Positions 24,124 through 39,200 of a DNA stretch of 64,000 nt are shown piece by piece. Below the pieces are notes generated by a model, which did no database searches, had not been told where the DNA came from, and worked only from the letters and a program-made list of their open reading frames with translations. Made by a program: the position numbers and the translations under genes. Positions within the stretch are counted from its first letter, which is position 1. Each line of letters opens with the position of its first letter. Origin of the DNA: Taeniopygia guttata (Eukaryota; Chordata; Aves; Passeriformes; Estrildidae). The stretch spans positions 4,910,001 to 4,974,000 of the forward strand of contig NC_133024.1 of the NCBI RefSeq assembly GCF_048771995.1, read 5' to 3'.

Positions 24124-24206
24124 ATGAAGCCAAGTCTGCGATTTTTCTTAGCTGGTTTTCTGTTGTTGATTCTGCAGACAGGGCTTTGCTATGGGATAAA
24201 ATGGAT
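24124..24206 (+). CDS. WNT11: WNT11 coding exon 1 (start codon, signal peptide)
   Basis: The ATG at 24124 has A at -3 and opens a frame with a basic residue followed by a leucine/phenylalanine-rich stretch and a cleavage-like LCYG, a typical signal peptide. The exon encodes residues 1-27 plus two bases of I28 and ends at the donor GTAAGT (24207). Reading past the donor would give the wrong residue; splicing to 33176 restores the family sequence GIKWIALSKT. No upstream ATG occurs in the preceding exonic sequence from 23984. Confidence 0.95.
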
Positions 24207-27200
24207 GTAAGTATCTGGCTCTATCTCTGCATTTTTAATGTTTTTGTAGAAATTGCTGGTCTCTTACCTGTTTGTACAACTGCTGCTTGAGGCATGCTGT
24301 AAACTGCTTAAAGAGCAGCAAGCACTGCAATTCTTCAGGCATTGATTGATGTCAAGTGTGTGTACTACGGGCTTTTGCTAACAATGTCTCCATTTTCTTT
24401 CTAAAATATGCATGATTTAGGCTTATTTGGGTTTTTTTTTTTTCTCCTCATTGATACCAAGGGAAAGGCACACACTTGAATGCTCACATGAGCATTCATT
24501 AAGTGGCTCATGAAGGTTCTAGCATTAGCTCCTGCTATGCTGGGAAACTCTCCCACCAGGACCACTGGTTGTGCTGAGTAGGAACTGAGAAGTGGGGATG
24601 GCAGATGAGCTAATGCTGCCCATCTCCAACCACAAAGGATGCTTGACAGATAACATGGACCTTTTAACCTTTGGATTTTGTGAAGGGTGTTAAAAATGAG
24701 GTGAGGAGGAGGGAGGAGGGTAAAGAAATACCAAGGACTGTGGTCAAATCAGGGTTGAGTTTCCTTGGAGGTAACGTACTCCAAAGTGAAAACACCACCA
24801 TCTCATTTCTTTGCTTAAACAAGCAATCAGTTAGTTGCTTGCTGCAAAATAAACAAACAGGCCACTCCAAAGCCAATTTGGTTTCCTGACCTTGATAAGT
24901 GATCTGTCTTTTCTACTTGGGTTTGGAGCTGGGCACAAAATAAATAAGGGAATATGGGTTTGCCTCAAATGAGCATCTTTGGTAGTAAAAAAAGGCACAA
25001 TAATATATGTGTTATATAGATATATATGTATGTTGTATTGTGTTTTTATATTTCTGTAACAGTTCTGTAATGGTTTGCCCTTCCACCCTTATTTTCTCCC
25101 AATAGTTCCACCCTGAGTTTTCCCACTGTTTCCATTGAGTTTTCCCACCATTTCCATTGAGTTTTCCCTCAGTGCCAATCTCCCTGAAAATGCTTTGTCA
25201 CTCCCCTCTCCCCTCCCTGATACCTTGTCCATCACTTGGCTCCCCATCCCGTTCTTCCAGAATCTTCTACCCTGGGCTATTGGTTGGAGCCAGTGTTTTT
25301 ACTCTCCATCATGCAGTCAGGGAAGAGAGGATCTTCCAGATGGCAACTCATCTTCTGCAAACAGAGATATCAAACAGAAATGCAAGTGAGAGCCTCTGGC
25401 AGTGCTGTGTACTGCAGGGAGCTGCCAGAGGCCACACATCTGTCTTTTATATCCATAAAGAGAAGCATAGCGAATCTCTCCATAGGGTGTTTAAATGCAC
25501 ATGGTCAAGTGGGAGGAATAGTCACCTACTTTAGGGCATCTTTCAAGGTGGCATGCTTGCCTATGGCAGGAAGATAGGAACTAGATGATTTTTAAGGTTT
25601 CTTCCAAGCCATTCCATAATCTTTCATCTGCTGTCTCCATACTCTAAGGACCATCTTGGAAGTAGAGGAGAGTAAGGATCTGGTTTGCTCTTCCCTATCT
25701 TGGCTTTACATCTTGTAGTAGTCAGCAAGATCTCAATTACATAACCCAGCCACTTGTTTCTGCCAACTTCCTCCACTATTTAGGGTCTCAGCTCTGCCTA
25801 TATCCAGCACCAGGAAAGGCAGGCATCTCCTTTCTGAAGGACATTTAGCAACATGCTCATGTCCTTTGCAACATTTATTTCTCTGCAGCACAGAAATAAA
25901 GCTGTTTGGTGGCACCCTGATTCATCAGGGCTTTTATGTGTAGAACCATGACTGACTGGAGGGACTTATCCATATGCTTGGCATTGGTGTCCCACTTAGG
26001 CATGATGCTTAATCATGAGTGAAGGGCTTGGGTTCCTTTGAAGGGCAGAGGGGAGATGAGCTCCAGAAGGAATCTGATAGTATGGTGACAAGCCACAGAC
26101 ATGAAAAATGCTGGGAGGCAGGGAAAGGTCCCTAATGGCTTTGCTGTCAAAAGCAGCTTTTTGGCTGCTAAGTGGTTAAGCTGCAAGGGTTGTTTTCGGG
26201 GGGGTGAGTGTGGGGAGAAGCAGCTGGAGGCAAGACACCACAGTTGCTGCTCCTCTACTTCCCCGCAGAAATATCCCCCCTATCAAAAAGTGAGTGCAAA
26301 AGATGAAAGCTAGGATTAAAGTGGTATTTGAAGCATGAATGGCATGCAGATGCAACACTGAGCTCCCCTCACACCTGTTTAAAACCTGGCAGAGACCTGC
26401 ACTCTCTGTCCACAGCACTTTGCAACTGGGATGATGGTAGCTGGAAATTCACAAAATAATGTTTGTTTTTTCTTCAGTTTGCTGTTTCTCCTCATTTACC
26501 CACCCTTATTTTCCTACAGAAACACAGGCTAATTTTCCCCACTCCCCATCACTCTCTTTTCTTGGGGCTCAGGGACTGTCCTTAGAAACTGCATGGGTAA
26601 GTTCTTGCAAACAGAGTACCAAATACCAAGTAATACCTCAAACCTGCTTATCCCAGCTCTGGACTCATATTCTGGGTGCCATACAATTGAAATCTGCTCC
26701 TTCCTTCTCTTGCTCGTGAACAGAGAGGTGGGGAATAAGAATGGGATGAAGAAGGAAGAAAGTGCTATGTGATGTTTTCAGTTGTGGGATTTTCTCACCA
26801 GTCTGCAGGCTGCAAAATTTTTGTACACGTGGTGCCAGAGGAGAACTTCAAAGAGGATTTTAGAGGGGAGGGGAGAGATAAGGAGGTGGGTTTCACCAGC
26901 CTGGAGATGAGCGAGTGACTGATATGAAAGGTGATAGGAAATTTAATTTTGATTCTGTGTGTGCTGTAATTGCAGGGGGAGGGGAAGAAGAAAAACAATT
27001 GTCAGCCATTTAGGACTTCTCAATAACACAAATATGCCCTGAAAATCATTAAAAGCAGGGAGAAGGTAAAAAAAAAGAAATTATTTATTTTATTTTGCTT
27101 GGCTTATTTTTATGAGTTCTGTGGTCCAAATCTCCACCTGTTGAAGTTGATGCTGGGCCCCACCAAACATCCATGGTGTGTGGATAGTCAGCATCTTGTA

Positions 27201-30200
27201 CACATGCTCTTGCTCTTGTATCCATTTCTCTTGCTGGAAAAAATTCTTACATTGTGCTCTTTCATCTAAGCTCTAGAGAGCTACTCAGGTATAAAACCAG
27301 AGTATGGTTCCAGAGTATGGTTCCAGATCTTTGCTGGATCAGGATTGTTGTGGGGATACAGCCTTTCTCAGCAACGTATATGAGACCTTGTGTCTTATTT
27401 TTGCAAACACTTTCCCACCCTTACAGCAAAGCAGGTATGTGGGGAGGTTGCATCACTTTGTGGTGCTCAGTGTTGTTCTGTCACAGTGGCTGGGAAGGTG
27501 GTTTCCATGAGATATCTCTTAGGGCCATTGGTTTCCATGAGATATCTCTTAGGGCCAATGCATCTAGTAATTCTATCACCTTCCCCCATAGCTTTCCCAG
27601 GAGAGCTTGGGTTTGACCAAGGAGGTGCTAGAGCAACTTATTTGGGTAGAACTGAAAAACAGATGGAGCTGCAGCCAGATGTGCATGCCCCAAAGGTGTG
27701 CAGATGTTGGGATGTCCAGGCACAGAGTAGCTTCTGAGGCACCCCTGCCTCCACAGGGATTGGTATTTCCTCTGTCCCTCTGTACTGAATGTCTCCTTCT
27801 ATGTGGTTGTAAATAAGCCAAACACAGCAAGTGGTTTGGGCTAGGTTTTTTTGGGTTTGTTTGGCTTGGGTTTTGTTTTGATGGTGTTTGTTTGTTTGTT
27901 TGTTGGGAATTTTTTTGTTTTGTTTTTTTTTCTTTGTTTTGTTTGGTTTGTTGGGTTTTTTTTTTGTTGTTTTTTTTTTTTTCATGGCTTGGAGAATATG
28001 CCCAGGATGGCAAGTGCTGCCATTAGGAATGCCATCACTTTTAGGTAGAGCTTGGTCACTTCAGGAAGTCTCTGCCTGTCCCCATTGTGGTGACCCAATT
28101 ATGTCTCACGTGCTCTGGAGCAATCCCCAGCTGAGCTCCATTCCCAGCGACTGCTGCACAATTCCTATGGTTGAACTGCAGCCCTTCAGAAGCAAAAGGC
28201 AGCTTAACCACACCTTTTGGTGAACATAGGATGTCCCCCAGCCCACCAACCTTGAGCAGCCCTTCTGCAGCCAGCAAAAAGCAGGGGAGAAAATGGAAAG
28301 ATTTTGTGCTTCTGGCAGCTCCTGCTTGTCTCCTTCAATAAGCAGTGGGAGGGAGCTGGGACGTGGAGACACGGGCGCCTCTGAGGAGACTGTCTGCCTG
28401 GCAAGGGACTGCTAGATGAGCTGCTGTGAAAGAACTGCAGGATGGGGATGGCAGGAGGGGAGTAGGCTGGGCGTGAGGAAAGGGGAGTACCATATCTTTG
28501 AAGTTTGCTCTTCGCTCCATAGGCAGTTCAGGAAAAGTTGACAAGGCTCCATGGCCTTCCTCAGCACTCAGTGAGCCAACTCACTGCTGGCATTGACTTC
28601 GTTCAAGCTTGGGCATGAAGTCAACAGCCTTGTGCCCACTATTGCCAGCACTGCATTTGGCACCATATCTGAAAACAACTCTTATTTTAAGCTTTTAGTT
28701 CAGAGTTGGTTTCCCCACACATACACTTCTCTCCCTCTTCCTCTTCTTTCTTTCTTTTTTATTATTTTTTTAATCATATAAATCCTGCTTCTCTGTTTAA
28801 AAAGCACTTGCAGAAACAGGGGAAGCATTTACCAGGGGATATGGTGTCTTTCCCAGGACTTGTGGTTCCCAGACTGGAACTGATGCATGGCAGAGTGGCA
28901 GGGGCATGGGCTGCCTTTGACTACCAGAAGCTTAGACAATGTTATTATAACATCCCTGCAAGCTTTTTCCAGAGGAAAACCTGAGAAAATGAGGCTTCTG
29001 CAGATTAAAAACCTTCAATGAGATCAAATACAAAAAGAACCCTCAATCTCTGCCTCTCTTTATTAATGTTTACCACATACTTCACTCTCCACAGCCACGT
29101 AATTTTGTCTAAATCTTTTTGTGTCACCCACATCCCTGCAAGATTAAGGAGTTTAGGAATAGGCATTAAAAAGAATGCCTTTTCAGAAAGCAAAGCTGGT
29201 AATTTGGAGTAGAAGTTCACGGTTTCACCATCAGTCCCTTTGTGATTGTGTCACACAAGGGAGGGTGGGGAGATGCCTTCAGGGAGAAGATTCTTCCACC
29301 CTTCAAGGGTGTTTCAAAGGACACCAATGCTTTGCTGCACAACTGAAGGAGTTTTTCTCCCTTTGGCTTGACCAGGAGCAGTGACCTACTCACAGGGTAC
29401 CTTGTAAACCAAATAATATATGATAATATATCTTTCATTGATATCTGCTGACATCTGAAGGTGCTTCTTCCTAACCTGCACTTTCTATGAATAGTCCTCT
29501 CATGGGTCCCAAACATGCAGGAATGGGCCCTTACCTCTCAAAGGACTTAACACTGCAGAGCATTAATTTTTCAAATTAATTTAATAACTGCCTGAGATAA
29601 TAAATGTCACGATCCATCTATGCATATTTCGTCTGTAATTATGTTCATGGTTTTCTGTCAGTATCCAGAACTTCACTATAAGGATCTGCTGTGTTATATA
29701 TAGATCAGGAGATGTTTGGTTTAGACCCTGTTTATTTAAAGGGATGGATCAAATGCATGTATTTTTAAAAACCCTGAAACAACCACCCCTTGGTTGTCTG
29801 TAGATTGAAGGATGGGGCAGGAGTATTAAGTGAGAGTGTTATCAGGATGAAACAGTGAAAAACAGCATTTCCAAGGTGAAAGCAGGTAAAATCCCCTTTT
29901 CAGATGAAGGGTGTTCATCCACAGAAAGATGTTTGCCAGGGATTTTTTCCCAGGTTGAGGAATGAATGATGTTCTTGTAATTATGCCCTTGAGGGCTGGA
30001 TTTTAAGGCTGGCAATGCCCCATTGGCTCCAGTTTCCCTCCCAGTGCTGGTGATCAATGGAGACTGCATGAAGACAGGTCAGAGACCCACCACCAAGTCT
30101 TACCATGGACCAGCCTCTACTGTGGGATGTTTTTCTTTCCACAAATAGTTATTGTTTTCCCAATAATGGTGTTGGGCAGTGGGTATCCATCCCCTGATGC

Positions 30201-33200
30201 TGACAGAATTTAGAAATTTTAGAATGACATGGAGTGGAGAAGATATTCCTAATTGTAGGACAAAGACTGGGCAAACCTAGGTTGTCAGGGGATGGAATAA
30301 ATGACCTAATAGACCTCTCACATTCCTGATCTGTGATTTACAGATGTAAGTTTCAGTCTCAGCAAGTGACTACAGTAACTGAGTTTTCTTTTCCATCTCC
30401 ATTACCTTTTAATTTTTCCTCCCAATGCTTGGAGATGTTTCCAATTATAGGTTCTCATAGGCAAAGACATGAAGTTCAGGCCTGGAGATGCTCAAAAAAC
30501 ACCTTCCTGCATTTTGCAGTTTTATTCATGGTAGGTTTCTTGGAGCTCAGCTCGTTCTATGACAGCCATTTTTACCATTTACTGAGTTCTTACCAATCAG
30601 AAGGTATTTTCCCTCTTCCATGAAGTAAATTGTTTTCTTGTTGCATATAAAACTGCTTCTCTAATGGTGATCACTTCAAGCCATCTGTAATAATGCAGTC
30701 TCATTGCATCACATCCTGTTTTTTTCACACTGAGGATGAGTTTCAGTCTGAATTTTGCTTTCATCCCTACCTGTAATAGCTATTCATGCTATTCATGACT
30801 TGTCTGTAACAAGTGAGATAGGGGTACCTCAATATGGCCTTCCAGGTCCTTTAAAGAGGCTGAAGACCTCTATAAAGGATCAGAAAATATAGTGTAGGAC
30901 CTAGGAGATATATGCATCCTTCTGGAGGGCCAGCCAAAACATTCCAAGGGCTCTCAAGTGATGCTCAACATGTCTGATTAGAAAACTGATCTGCTGCCTC
31001 ATAGTACAGCTTCTCTCAGAGACTTGGAATGTTCCTCATTTGCCTGAAGCTCAGGCTGTGAAGTTCTCTCACTGCTCCTACCACACCTTGCCTGCTTCCC
31101 TTCCTGCTGGGATGTGCTGTGCTGGAGTTTTTATCATTTATACTCTATTACTGATGAGCTGCTTTGGCCTCTTGCCTGATTTGTGTTTCAGCTCATTCCT
31201 GGGAGTTGCTGATAGGATTTCTGGGATAAATTTTCACAGATACCTGGTGTCAAGTGCTCATATTTCATTCAAGCTCTGTGTTTATACCATTCAGATGTCT
31301 GGGTCCCTGCTCAATATCTGGATTTCCTATATGGAACAGAAAATGAGCACTTTTAAGTCTTGATGGTATCTCACTATAGGTCTCAAAAGCACTAAAGGCT
31401 AACTACTTCCTAGATATGGCTTTTTGCTTTCCATGAGCTAAAGGATCCTGAAGGACTACTGTGAGGTCCACACTGTAGGGGTTTGCAGTCAGGTGACAGT
31501 CATACTGTTCAGAGACATGTCTCTACCTTCAGGGACATGATCTCTCTGAGATATCTGAACACCCAGGATATCACCTACAAGTTTTTCCTCCGCTAGCTCA
31601 GGTTCACATCTAAGGCAGGATCAGTTGCCTTCTGGAGGGGCCCCTCTCCAAACAAGGAACCTTGTATGAACACCAGTAGGTTTGGGAACGAGATGAACTG
31701 CAGGGCAGAATTTCTGATTATTAAATCATAGAATCATTTAGGTTGGAAAAGACATGTGTGATCATTGAGTCCAACCAATAACTTAACACTGCCAAGTCCA
31801 CCACTTTTTCCTTTCTCTTGAAATTCACTAGCAATGACTTCTGCTTGCAGTATGTTTAACAGACCTGTTAAATACAAGTATGAAGTATATATTTATATAG
31901 CTGGCAGAACGGTGGTTTCCCTTCCAAGTTTGCCGCTGTTTATCTAGTGCCAGAAATGCCAAACTCCCAGTCACCTGGGAATTTGTCAGTGCAGGCCTAT
32001 TCATCCCCAGCGAGGATTAAATACCTCCAGATTTTGTTAGGGCTCAATTTTAGTTCTGTTTCCATCTCATTTAACTTCTGAAGAATGTGGATATTACAGT
32101 AATAAAGTGAAATGCGCCCCAAAATGTGTTTGCTAATAAGCCAAACTAACCAAGATGGCTTGGGATGAATTTGAAAGCCAATACATTTAACAAGGACAGA
32201 AGGAAATATGTGTTACAGTTGTGTTGCCAGGATCAGATGCCATCAGATTATTGATTCAGCCTGCTAGAAAGTTGTTTTATGGGAATGCATAACTTTTATG
32301 ACTACCCTAAGAAAGCCAAAAAGATACAAAGAGGTTTCTGCTGATCGTTGTGGGTGCTCAGGGAAGAAGAGTACAGCATGCAAGATGCATGTCAGCCTTT
32401 GTTCTTTTTTAACCTGGAAAAGTTGGCAATTGGACAGTAGAAGAACCACCACTGTGGGATATTGTTCTTTTCTTCTATGTTAACATATGTGCTGGTATTC
32501 ATGGATCCCTTCTCAGATTTGACTGTGGTACTCTCTCTGCACATAGTCCCACTGAGCTTTTGCACTGCGGTTTTTGGAGACTAGTGAAACAGACTTATCT
32601 ATCTGCAACAATGATTGGATCAGTAGAGGACCTTGGTATTAACTCTAAGTGAAAGCATATGTTTTGCAAATTTGATGATTTTTTCCCTAGGCCTTGCAGG
32701 GGTTTTTCTCCATAATTAATTACATGACATTTAGCATAATCCTTTGAGAGTGTGTGAGACAGATGCTGAATACAAAATACTGATAGCACCAACGTTGCTT
32801 TTTTTCCCCAAATGCCACAGTCTTGGAGGATCCAGATTTCTATTATCATGCAACTGATGGGTCATTTTTCACTCTGTTGGGAGGTCTGTGCTCTTCACTC
32901 TTCAGCAAACAACCTTCCCCATAGGATTTACACATGCAGTTGACTTGACATATACCCTGGAGCTGTGTGCAGACTCCCCTCAATAAGGGAGAGAATTGCA
33001 CACTGCCAAAGGGTTAAACGTGTACTTTATACGGGATAAATTACTTTTCATAGTTGCTCATCTTTCTCACCAGCTTTATCTAAGCACCTATTTACATAAA
33101 GCTTTAATTAAGTCAGGTGAACATAGGCGACTAGACTGTGTTTTAATGCTTTTTTGCATGTGCTTGTCTTCTCAGAGCTCTGTCCAAGACTTCTTTGGCT

Positions 33201-36200
33201 TTGGCCCTGAATCAAACCCAGCACTGCAAGCAGCTTGAAGGCCTGGTGGTTTCTCAGGTGCAGCTGTGCCGCAGCAACCTGGAGCTGATGCAGACCATTA
33301 TTCAGGCAGCGCGGGAAGTGATAAAGACGTGCCGTAAAACCTTTTCAGACATGCGGTGGAACTGCTCTTCAATAGAGTTGGCTCCTAACTACCTGCTGGA
33401 CTTAGAGAGAGGTAAACATCACTGCTGGCTCAGTAGAGTCTGTAGAGTCAGCCTCTGTGTGTGTGTGTGTGTGTGTGCTGGAGACAGGAAGGGTCTTGCT
33501 CCTGGGAGCATGGAGGGACTACAAAGCCCACTTGTCCTGTTCTCTGAGACCACATTCATCATTACGGTGCCAGTCATGCCCAGAAGCTCTTGGATCCAAG
33601 ACCTTGTCTACCACAGCTCTTAGAAAGCAGACCACCATTCTGGTCTGCTCATCCCACTGGGAGTCGTGGGACAAGCACAGGAGCAAAAGAAGGCAGGAGA
33701 GTCCACAGGAGGGCTTAACCACACGCTCCAAGAGCAAATCACACCACAATGAACAAGATGCCTAAATCCATGTGACTCCTTGCCCTGCTGGGATTTTGTC
33801 TTATGTTGAAGAGTTCACTTAGATATGCTCCAAACTAGTGGTGCCATGGGACATCTCAGCTGCAGTGATTTGGTGTGTTGGCTGCTCTGTGGGACACAGA
33901 CAGTGTGAGTCTTTTTTTTGGGAGTGTTTATCTGGCCCAGGAGGCTGAGATGGTGTTCTTGTCTCTTTCAGGCACAAGGGAGTCAGCATTTGTATATGCC
34001 CTCTCTGCTGCTGCCATCAGCCACACCATTGCCAGAGCCTGCACCACCGGGGACCTCCCTGGCTGTTCCTGTGGTCCCATCCCAGGTGAGACACCTGGAC
34101 CTGGGTATCGATGGGGAGGATGTGCAGACAACCTCAACTATGGTCTTATCATGGGGTCCAAATTTTCAGATGCTCCCATGAAGATGAAAAAATCAGGATC
34201 ACAAGCCAATAAACTGATGCATCTGCACAACAGTGAAGTAGGGAGACAGGTAACAAATCCACAAGAGTTATTGTACTTGTACAATCATCTGTAGTGTTGG
34301 TCACTTGGTGAGGTTCAGTGTCTCTATCAGCTAGCAAAAGGAGCAGGTTTCTCAAAGATTGCTCTGAAGTCCTTTAGCCTGCTGAAAATTGTAGCTGTAC
34401 AACTCACCCTGTGGTTCAGGGTGTCCCAAATGCTATTATTAGCCCTGTTTAACCGTGGGTGGGATGTCTCATTGCTACCTGTTGCACAGTCAGTGTTGGC
34501 TCTGGCTCTGCCTACCCCAGGAGGTGTGTGGGGATGGGTCCCATTGTGCTCTGCCAAGGGCATTGTGCGGGTGAAGTGCTGTGTAAATGTGGAGGATTAT
34601 CATCTGCCAGATGCATCCAGCAGCAGTTGCCTCCAGCCATCCCTGCAGGAAGGAGGAAGGATTTTTTTTTTCCTTTTTAAACTGTTATGCTAGTGATTAT
34701 TATCATATCTGGCACAAGCTGTTTGCCACAGCTTGCATCCAGTGGAGGGATAATATTTACCATATGCAGCCCCTGGTGTGCAAATCCCTATAGCAGCCCT
34801 CCATACAACTGAAAACTGCTATAAAACTGACCCCTGCACTCATCTCTGAGGCTCCAGTGATTCCATAGACTGCTCCTCATGCACAGCTTGGTCTTTCCAC
34901 GGCTGCCTGTGCAGACAAACCTGGAGCATGCTGAGCTCATTGGGAGCTTGCTGTGTAGCTACAGGCTGAGTCCACCTTTGCAGAGCACAACCATCCCTCT
35001 CTGGCTCCTTTTTTTCCCTCTATTCCCACACTATTTGGTTTGTTTGCTTGGGGTTTGAGGTTTTTTTTTTTAGATTTTATTTTATTTTTGCAATGTCTTG
35101 ATTTTTTGTTTCAATTGCAAAGGGCAATTTTTTGTTTGGGATATTGCGTTGCTATGGCTGGTGCATTCAGCCCTTCCTGGCAGCATCCTGCCATGTCCCA
35201 CTGAAATGGGAATAGTACAGAATCAAAGTAAAAGGCTGTTTTGGCCCCATGACCAGCAGAAAGGCAGTGGGAGAGTGCACTGAATTCAACAAAGCCATGA
35301 CATCTCTCTTACCAAAGCCCATAGCTGCTGGAGGTTGAAATTGATGTTAATTATCTATTTATGGAATGTTTTGATATTCATCTCCTTAGGAATTTAGAGA
35401 GTGGAAATGCAGCCCAGTATAGATATCTAATCAAAATTAAAAATACTCTTCTGTCTTCTGGCCACAAAGGAGCCCTTGTGAAAGTAGTCCTGGACTGACA
35501 GTGATCACCGAAGAGCTGTAGGATCTCATTCGCTTTCAAAGTAGCTACTCGAGACTGCCTGTGCAGAAATGAGAACAGTAATACTTTTCTATAGCAGTTC
35601 CTGCTAAGAAGTACCTTCATTAGCAAGCTTGTGGGATGTTTGGCTGTAAGAGAAGGTCATTTCCCAACTTCTGCATTCCTTTTTGCAGGTCTTGAAAGCC
35701 TCTCTTGAAATGAAATGTAAGTGCCATGGAGTTTCTGGGTCATGCTCTATCAAGACCTGTTGGAAAGGCCTTCAAGAATTGCGAGACATTGCACTGGACC
35801 TCAAAACCAAATATTTATCTGCCACCAAGGTTGTTCACCGGCCCATGGGCACACGCAAATACCTTGTGCCGAAGGACATTGATATCAGGCCAGTTAAAGA
35901 GACAGAGCTGATTTACCTGCAGAGCTCACCTGATTTCTGCATGAAGAATGAAAAAGTGGGGTCACATGGGACCCAGGACAGGTGAGGATTTCTGCAGTGG
36001 GTACTCACTGTACTCTGACCCCAAAGAGGAAAGGGCAAGAGGGGAACGTGTATGAGTAAGGGGCAGTCAAGGAGGTGACATGTACATGCAGGTAAAGCAC
36101 ATCTCTAACATACAATATGGTTTACCAATTCCTAACCCTGTTAATGATGGCTGTGGCTAAGACAGGGCTTGCTAACACATTTTCCATTACACAATCAGGC

Positions 36201-39200
36201 ACAAGATACATTTAAAAATTCCCTGAGCAGCTTACCTCCACAGCAACTTGTAAGGACCAAACAGCTGCTTTATACTGTGTTGAGTCTCAGTAATTTCTTG
36301 CAGTCACTGCTGATTAGAAGAGTAGTTACTCTAAGGCTTCCCTAAGTAGGCAAATGTTAACCCAGTTAGAACCAGCATTCTCAGATTGCCTTAAAAAAAA
36401 CACCCCAAAACTGCAAAGATGATATTTAATTTTTTTTTCTTCTACTGCATATTAAAGGTCCAGGTGTGTTTGTGTTGCTTATGACTCTGCAGAGGAATTT
36501 CTTTATTGCATTAATATTGGGGATTTAAGGTCATTATGGTCAAGCCCAACCTCCACTGGGCAGCATACTGTCACCTTTCACAGGCAGCAGACACGCCTTT
36601 CTCTTCCCACCATCTGTTTAATTTCCTCCAAGACCAACTAATTCAACATTTCAACAATCTGAGCATCTCTAGGTGTGCAGACCCATCTGATCTCTCTAGA
36701 GCTGAACCATCAACAGCCAAAAAAAGTGTATGTTTCCAGAATTTTCCTGATTTTTGTTAGGTGGCTGCAATGGCTGGATTTCAACCTCTCTGGCTGGTTT
36801 ACCTTTCTTTAGATAGTTGTCATAATTCTTCTTTGCTCTTTTTGTTAATTCATGGTGGAGGCTCAGGCAAGTGGCAAGGAGTATGTGCTTGGCCTATTTT
36901 GGGATGCCTTCCTTTTAATGCAGTGTACATACTTGTATTTGGACCATTATGGTTCAATGGAGAGAAGATCTTGCTGAAATGAAATGACCCAGATGCAGAC
37001 AAGATAAACTATACATGCATGTGGGAATGTGGCAGCTGAGGAAAAGGGTTAGTGGTGGGCTTGGCAGTGCTGCGGACTTGATGATTTTAGAGGGCTTTTA
37101 CAGCCTCAATGATTCTGTGATTCTGCATCAGCATGTAACTGGATCAGTAGATAAGACAGCTGAGTGAGTCTTTCTGTCCCCTGATGTTTTATGACAGTTA
37201 ATGTCCTGTATCCTCTGACCTCAGTGTCTGGACTGCTCTACAATGGCACATATCTGACAGCTCTGTGGTGGGAACACCAGGCTGGCCTTTATCACCAATT
37301 CAGCAGTGGAGCATTAATTAGCAAGTGAAGATGTTTATAAGTCACTAAGAATAGCTAGGAAAAAGCATGTATTGAAACAAGTTTCTGAAAGAAAATGTCA
37401 TCTTAGTGGAAATGAAGATTTTGTGGATTTGTATGGATTTTGACATACTCGTGCCTTGAAAATGACCTCTTTGTTGTGCCTTTCTGTTTTGCAAGGAAAA
37501 AAATTGGTGAAGATTATTTGGAAATTAATTTTATAAGAATTACATTAAATGAACAGGTAGCATCAAAACAAAGTTGAATTAATTACAGATTTGCCACGTA
37601 AAACATTTTCCTTGAGCTGAAATCCTTTCAAGGGACAGGGAGGTGTGACTTCTTCATCTAATCTTATTTTACATCAGAGTTCAACTTTTTATCCCATCTA
37701 GGGATGAGAAATATGTAAAGGTCGTGAATGATTTTTTTTTTCCTTCTGAGGAAAGGAAAATGTGTATTGCAGGCTGTTTATCCCGAGATGGACGACAGCC
37801 ATGACTGTGAACCCGCCAGCCAAGGGTCCACAGGAAGTGAGATTGAGTAAGGATTTAGAAGACCAAGATATTAAGGTGGGAAGGGATGACTTTCAAAAGG
37901 AACTTGTCAAAAAGTACTCCTCATTCTCAGATGTGCAAGATGGTGATGGCCAGGGGAGGGGAGGAGGGTGAGCTGGTCCCACGCCGAGCTTCAGGCATCA
38001 CTCAGGCCAAGTTTTAAGGTCGTGTGTGATTGGGTTTGTTTTCATTACAGTCCATCTGCAGCCTCTTGAGAAGATGCCTGGTATTTCAAAATTGGCATGT
38101 GTTATACAAGCCATAGCAGCTCCTTTTCTGAACTAAATTACTAGAGGAAATAAATGAAAAATACACACAGTGTGTTTGAAGATTGGTCCATGTTTCCTGG
38201 GGGGAGCAGGGAAAGGGAGATCTTCCCTAGTCTCCTCTTCCCATGGATGCCTTTTTCTCTTTGCAACTTTTCTCTCACGAAGAGGGTGCCTAAATGCATT
38301 TTAAATGTGGTGTCTCTGTTCCAGCCTGCCGCAGGGCTGAAGAGATAATGTCTATTTACAGGGATAAGGTAGAAGGAGCACAAAAGGAATGCTGTTAGAG
38401 TGAGGGCATGGCAAAATGTGGTTCATGCTTCAGAATGATGTAAAAATGCTCACATTGGAATAGTTCAAACATGTTTTTATTTAATGAGTCCTGTTCTGAA
38501 GGCATTTGAACATTTTATCTTTATGCACATCTAAATTTTCTGGAGGCAGATCCCACTGTTTCCAAGTAGTCTAGTTTTTAAGGCTAGTCATGCCAATGAA
38601 GTGAAAAAGGCTGGGTTTTCTTTGGTTTTTTTTCTGTTGTGATCCCTTATTTGGTCTACTCTCTCTTCAACCATCTTCCCATATCCTTTCTGGCCTTTTT
38701 CCGGGTGCAGAGGTCAGTCCATGCCTGGGCTGTATGGTACAGTCCCCTATATCCACAGCTCAGGAGACTTTGATCTGGGCATCTTCAGTATTTTCCAGCC
38801 CTGCTTTCTGCCTTCAAAGGGATTTGGAGGGGGGAATATGCCATTAACACCCCCTTTCTCTGTTCCTTGATGTAAATATTTATATTGATGCATTTTTTTG
38901 TGATAAAAAGTGAGCAGTTCTGCAGCATATCCAGGGAAAATCCTTTTCCTCCTCCCTCTCCCCAAGGTCTGGTTCTTGCTCATAGCATGCTGGAAATAGG
39001 ATGGAGGTTGATGGTTAAGTTGCAACACCTTGGATGTGTTGGAGTTCTCTGTATGCTGTAGGAAACAATCCTACACTGCCAGGCAGGTGGAAAGGATAAT
39101 CTAATTGGTAATCCCTCTAATGTGAAGGATCATATTATGTAGACTTACTGTGTTTTTCAGGCAGGAAAAGGAATTACTTTGTAGATGAACCATATGAAAA

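Larger units (their letters stand above)
24207..33175 (+). other. WNT11: WNT11 intron 2
   Basis: 8969 bp, GTAAGT to CTCAG. Apart from CR1 tails and the small tandem and T/G-rich repeats listed separately, it looks like unique AT-rich sequence. It could hold enhancers, but none can be recognised by eye. Confidence 0.9.

Noticed and set aside
30200..30340. Possible decayed CR1 tail
   Set aside because: Only weak resemblance (GGGGATGGAATAAATGACC...); not enough to call.
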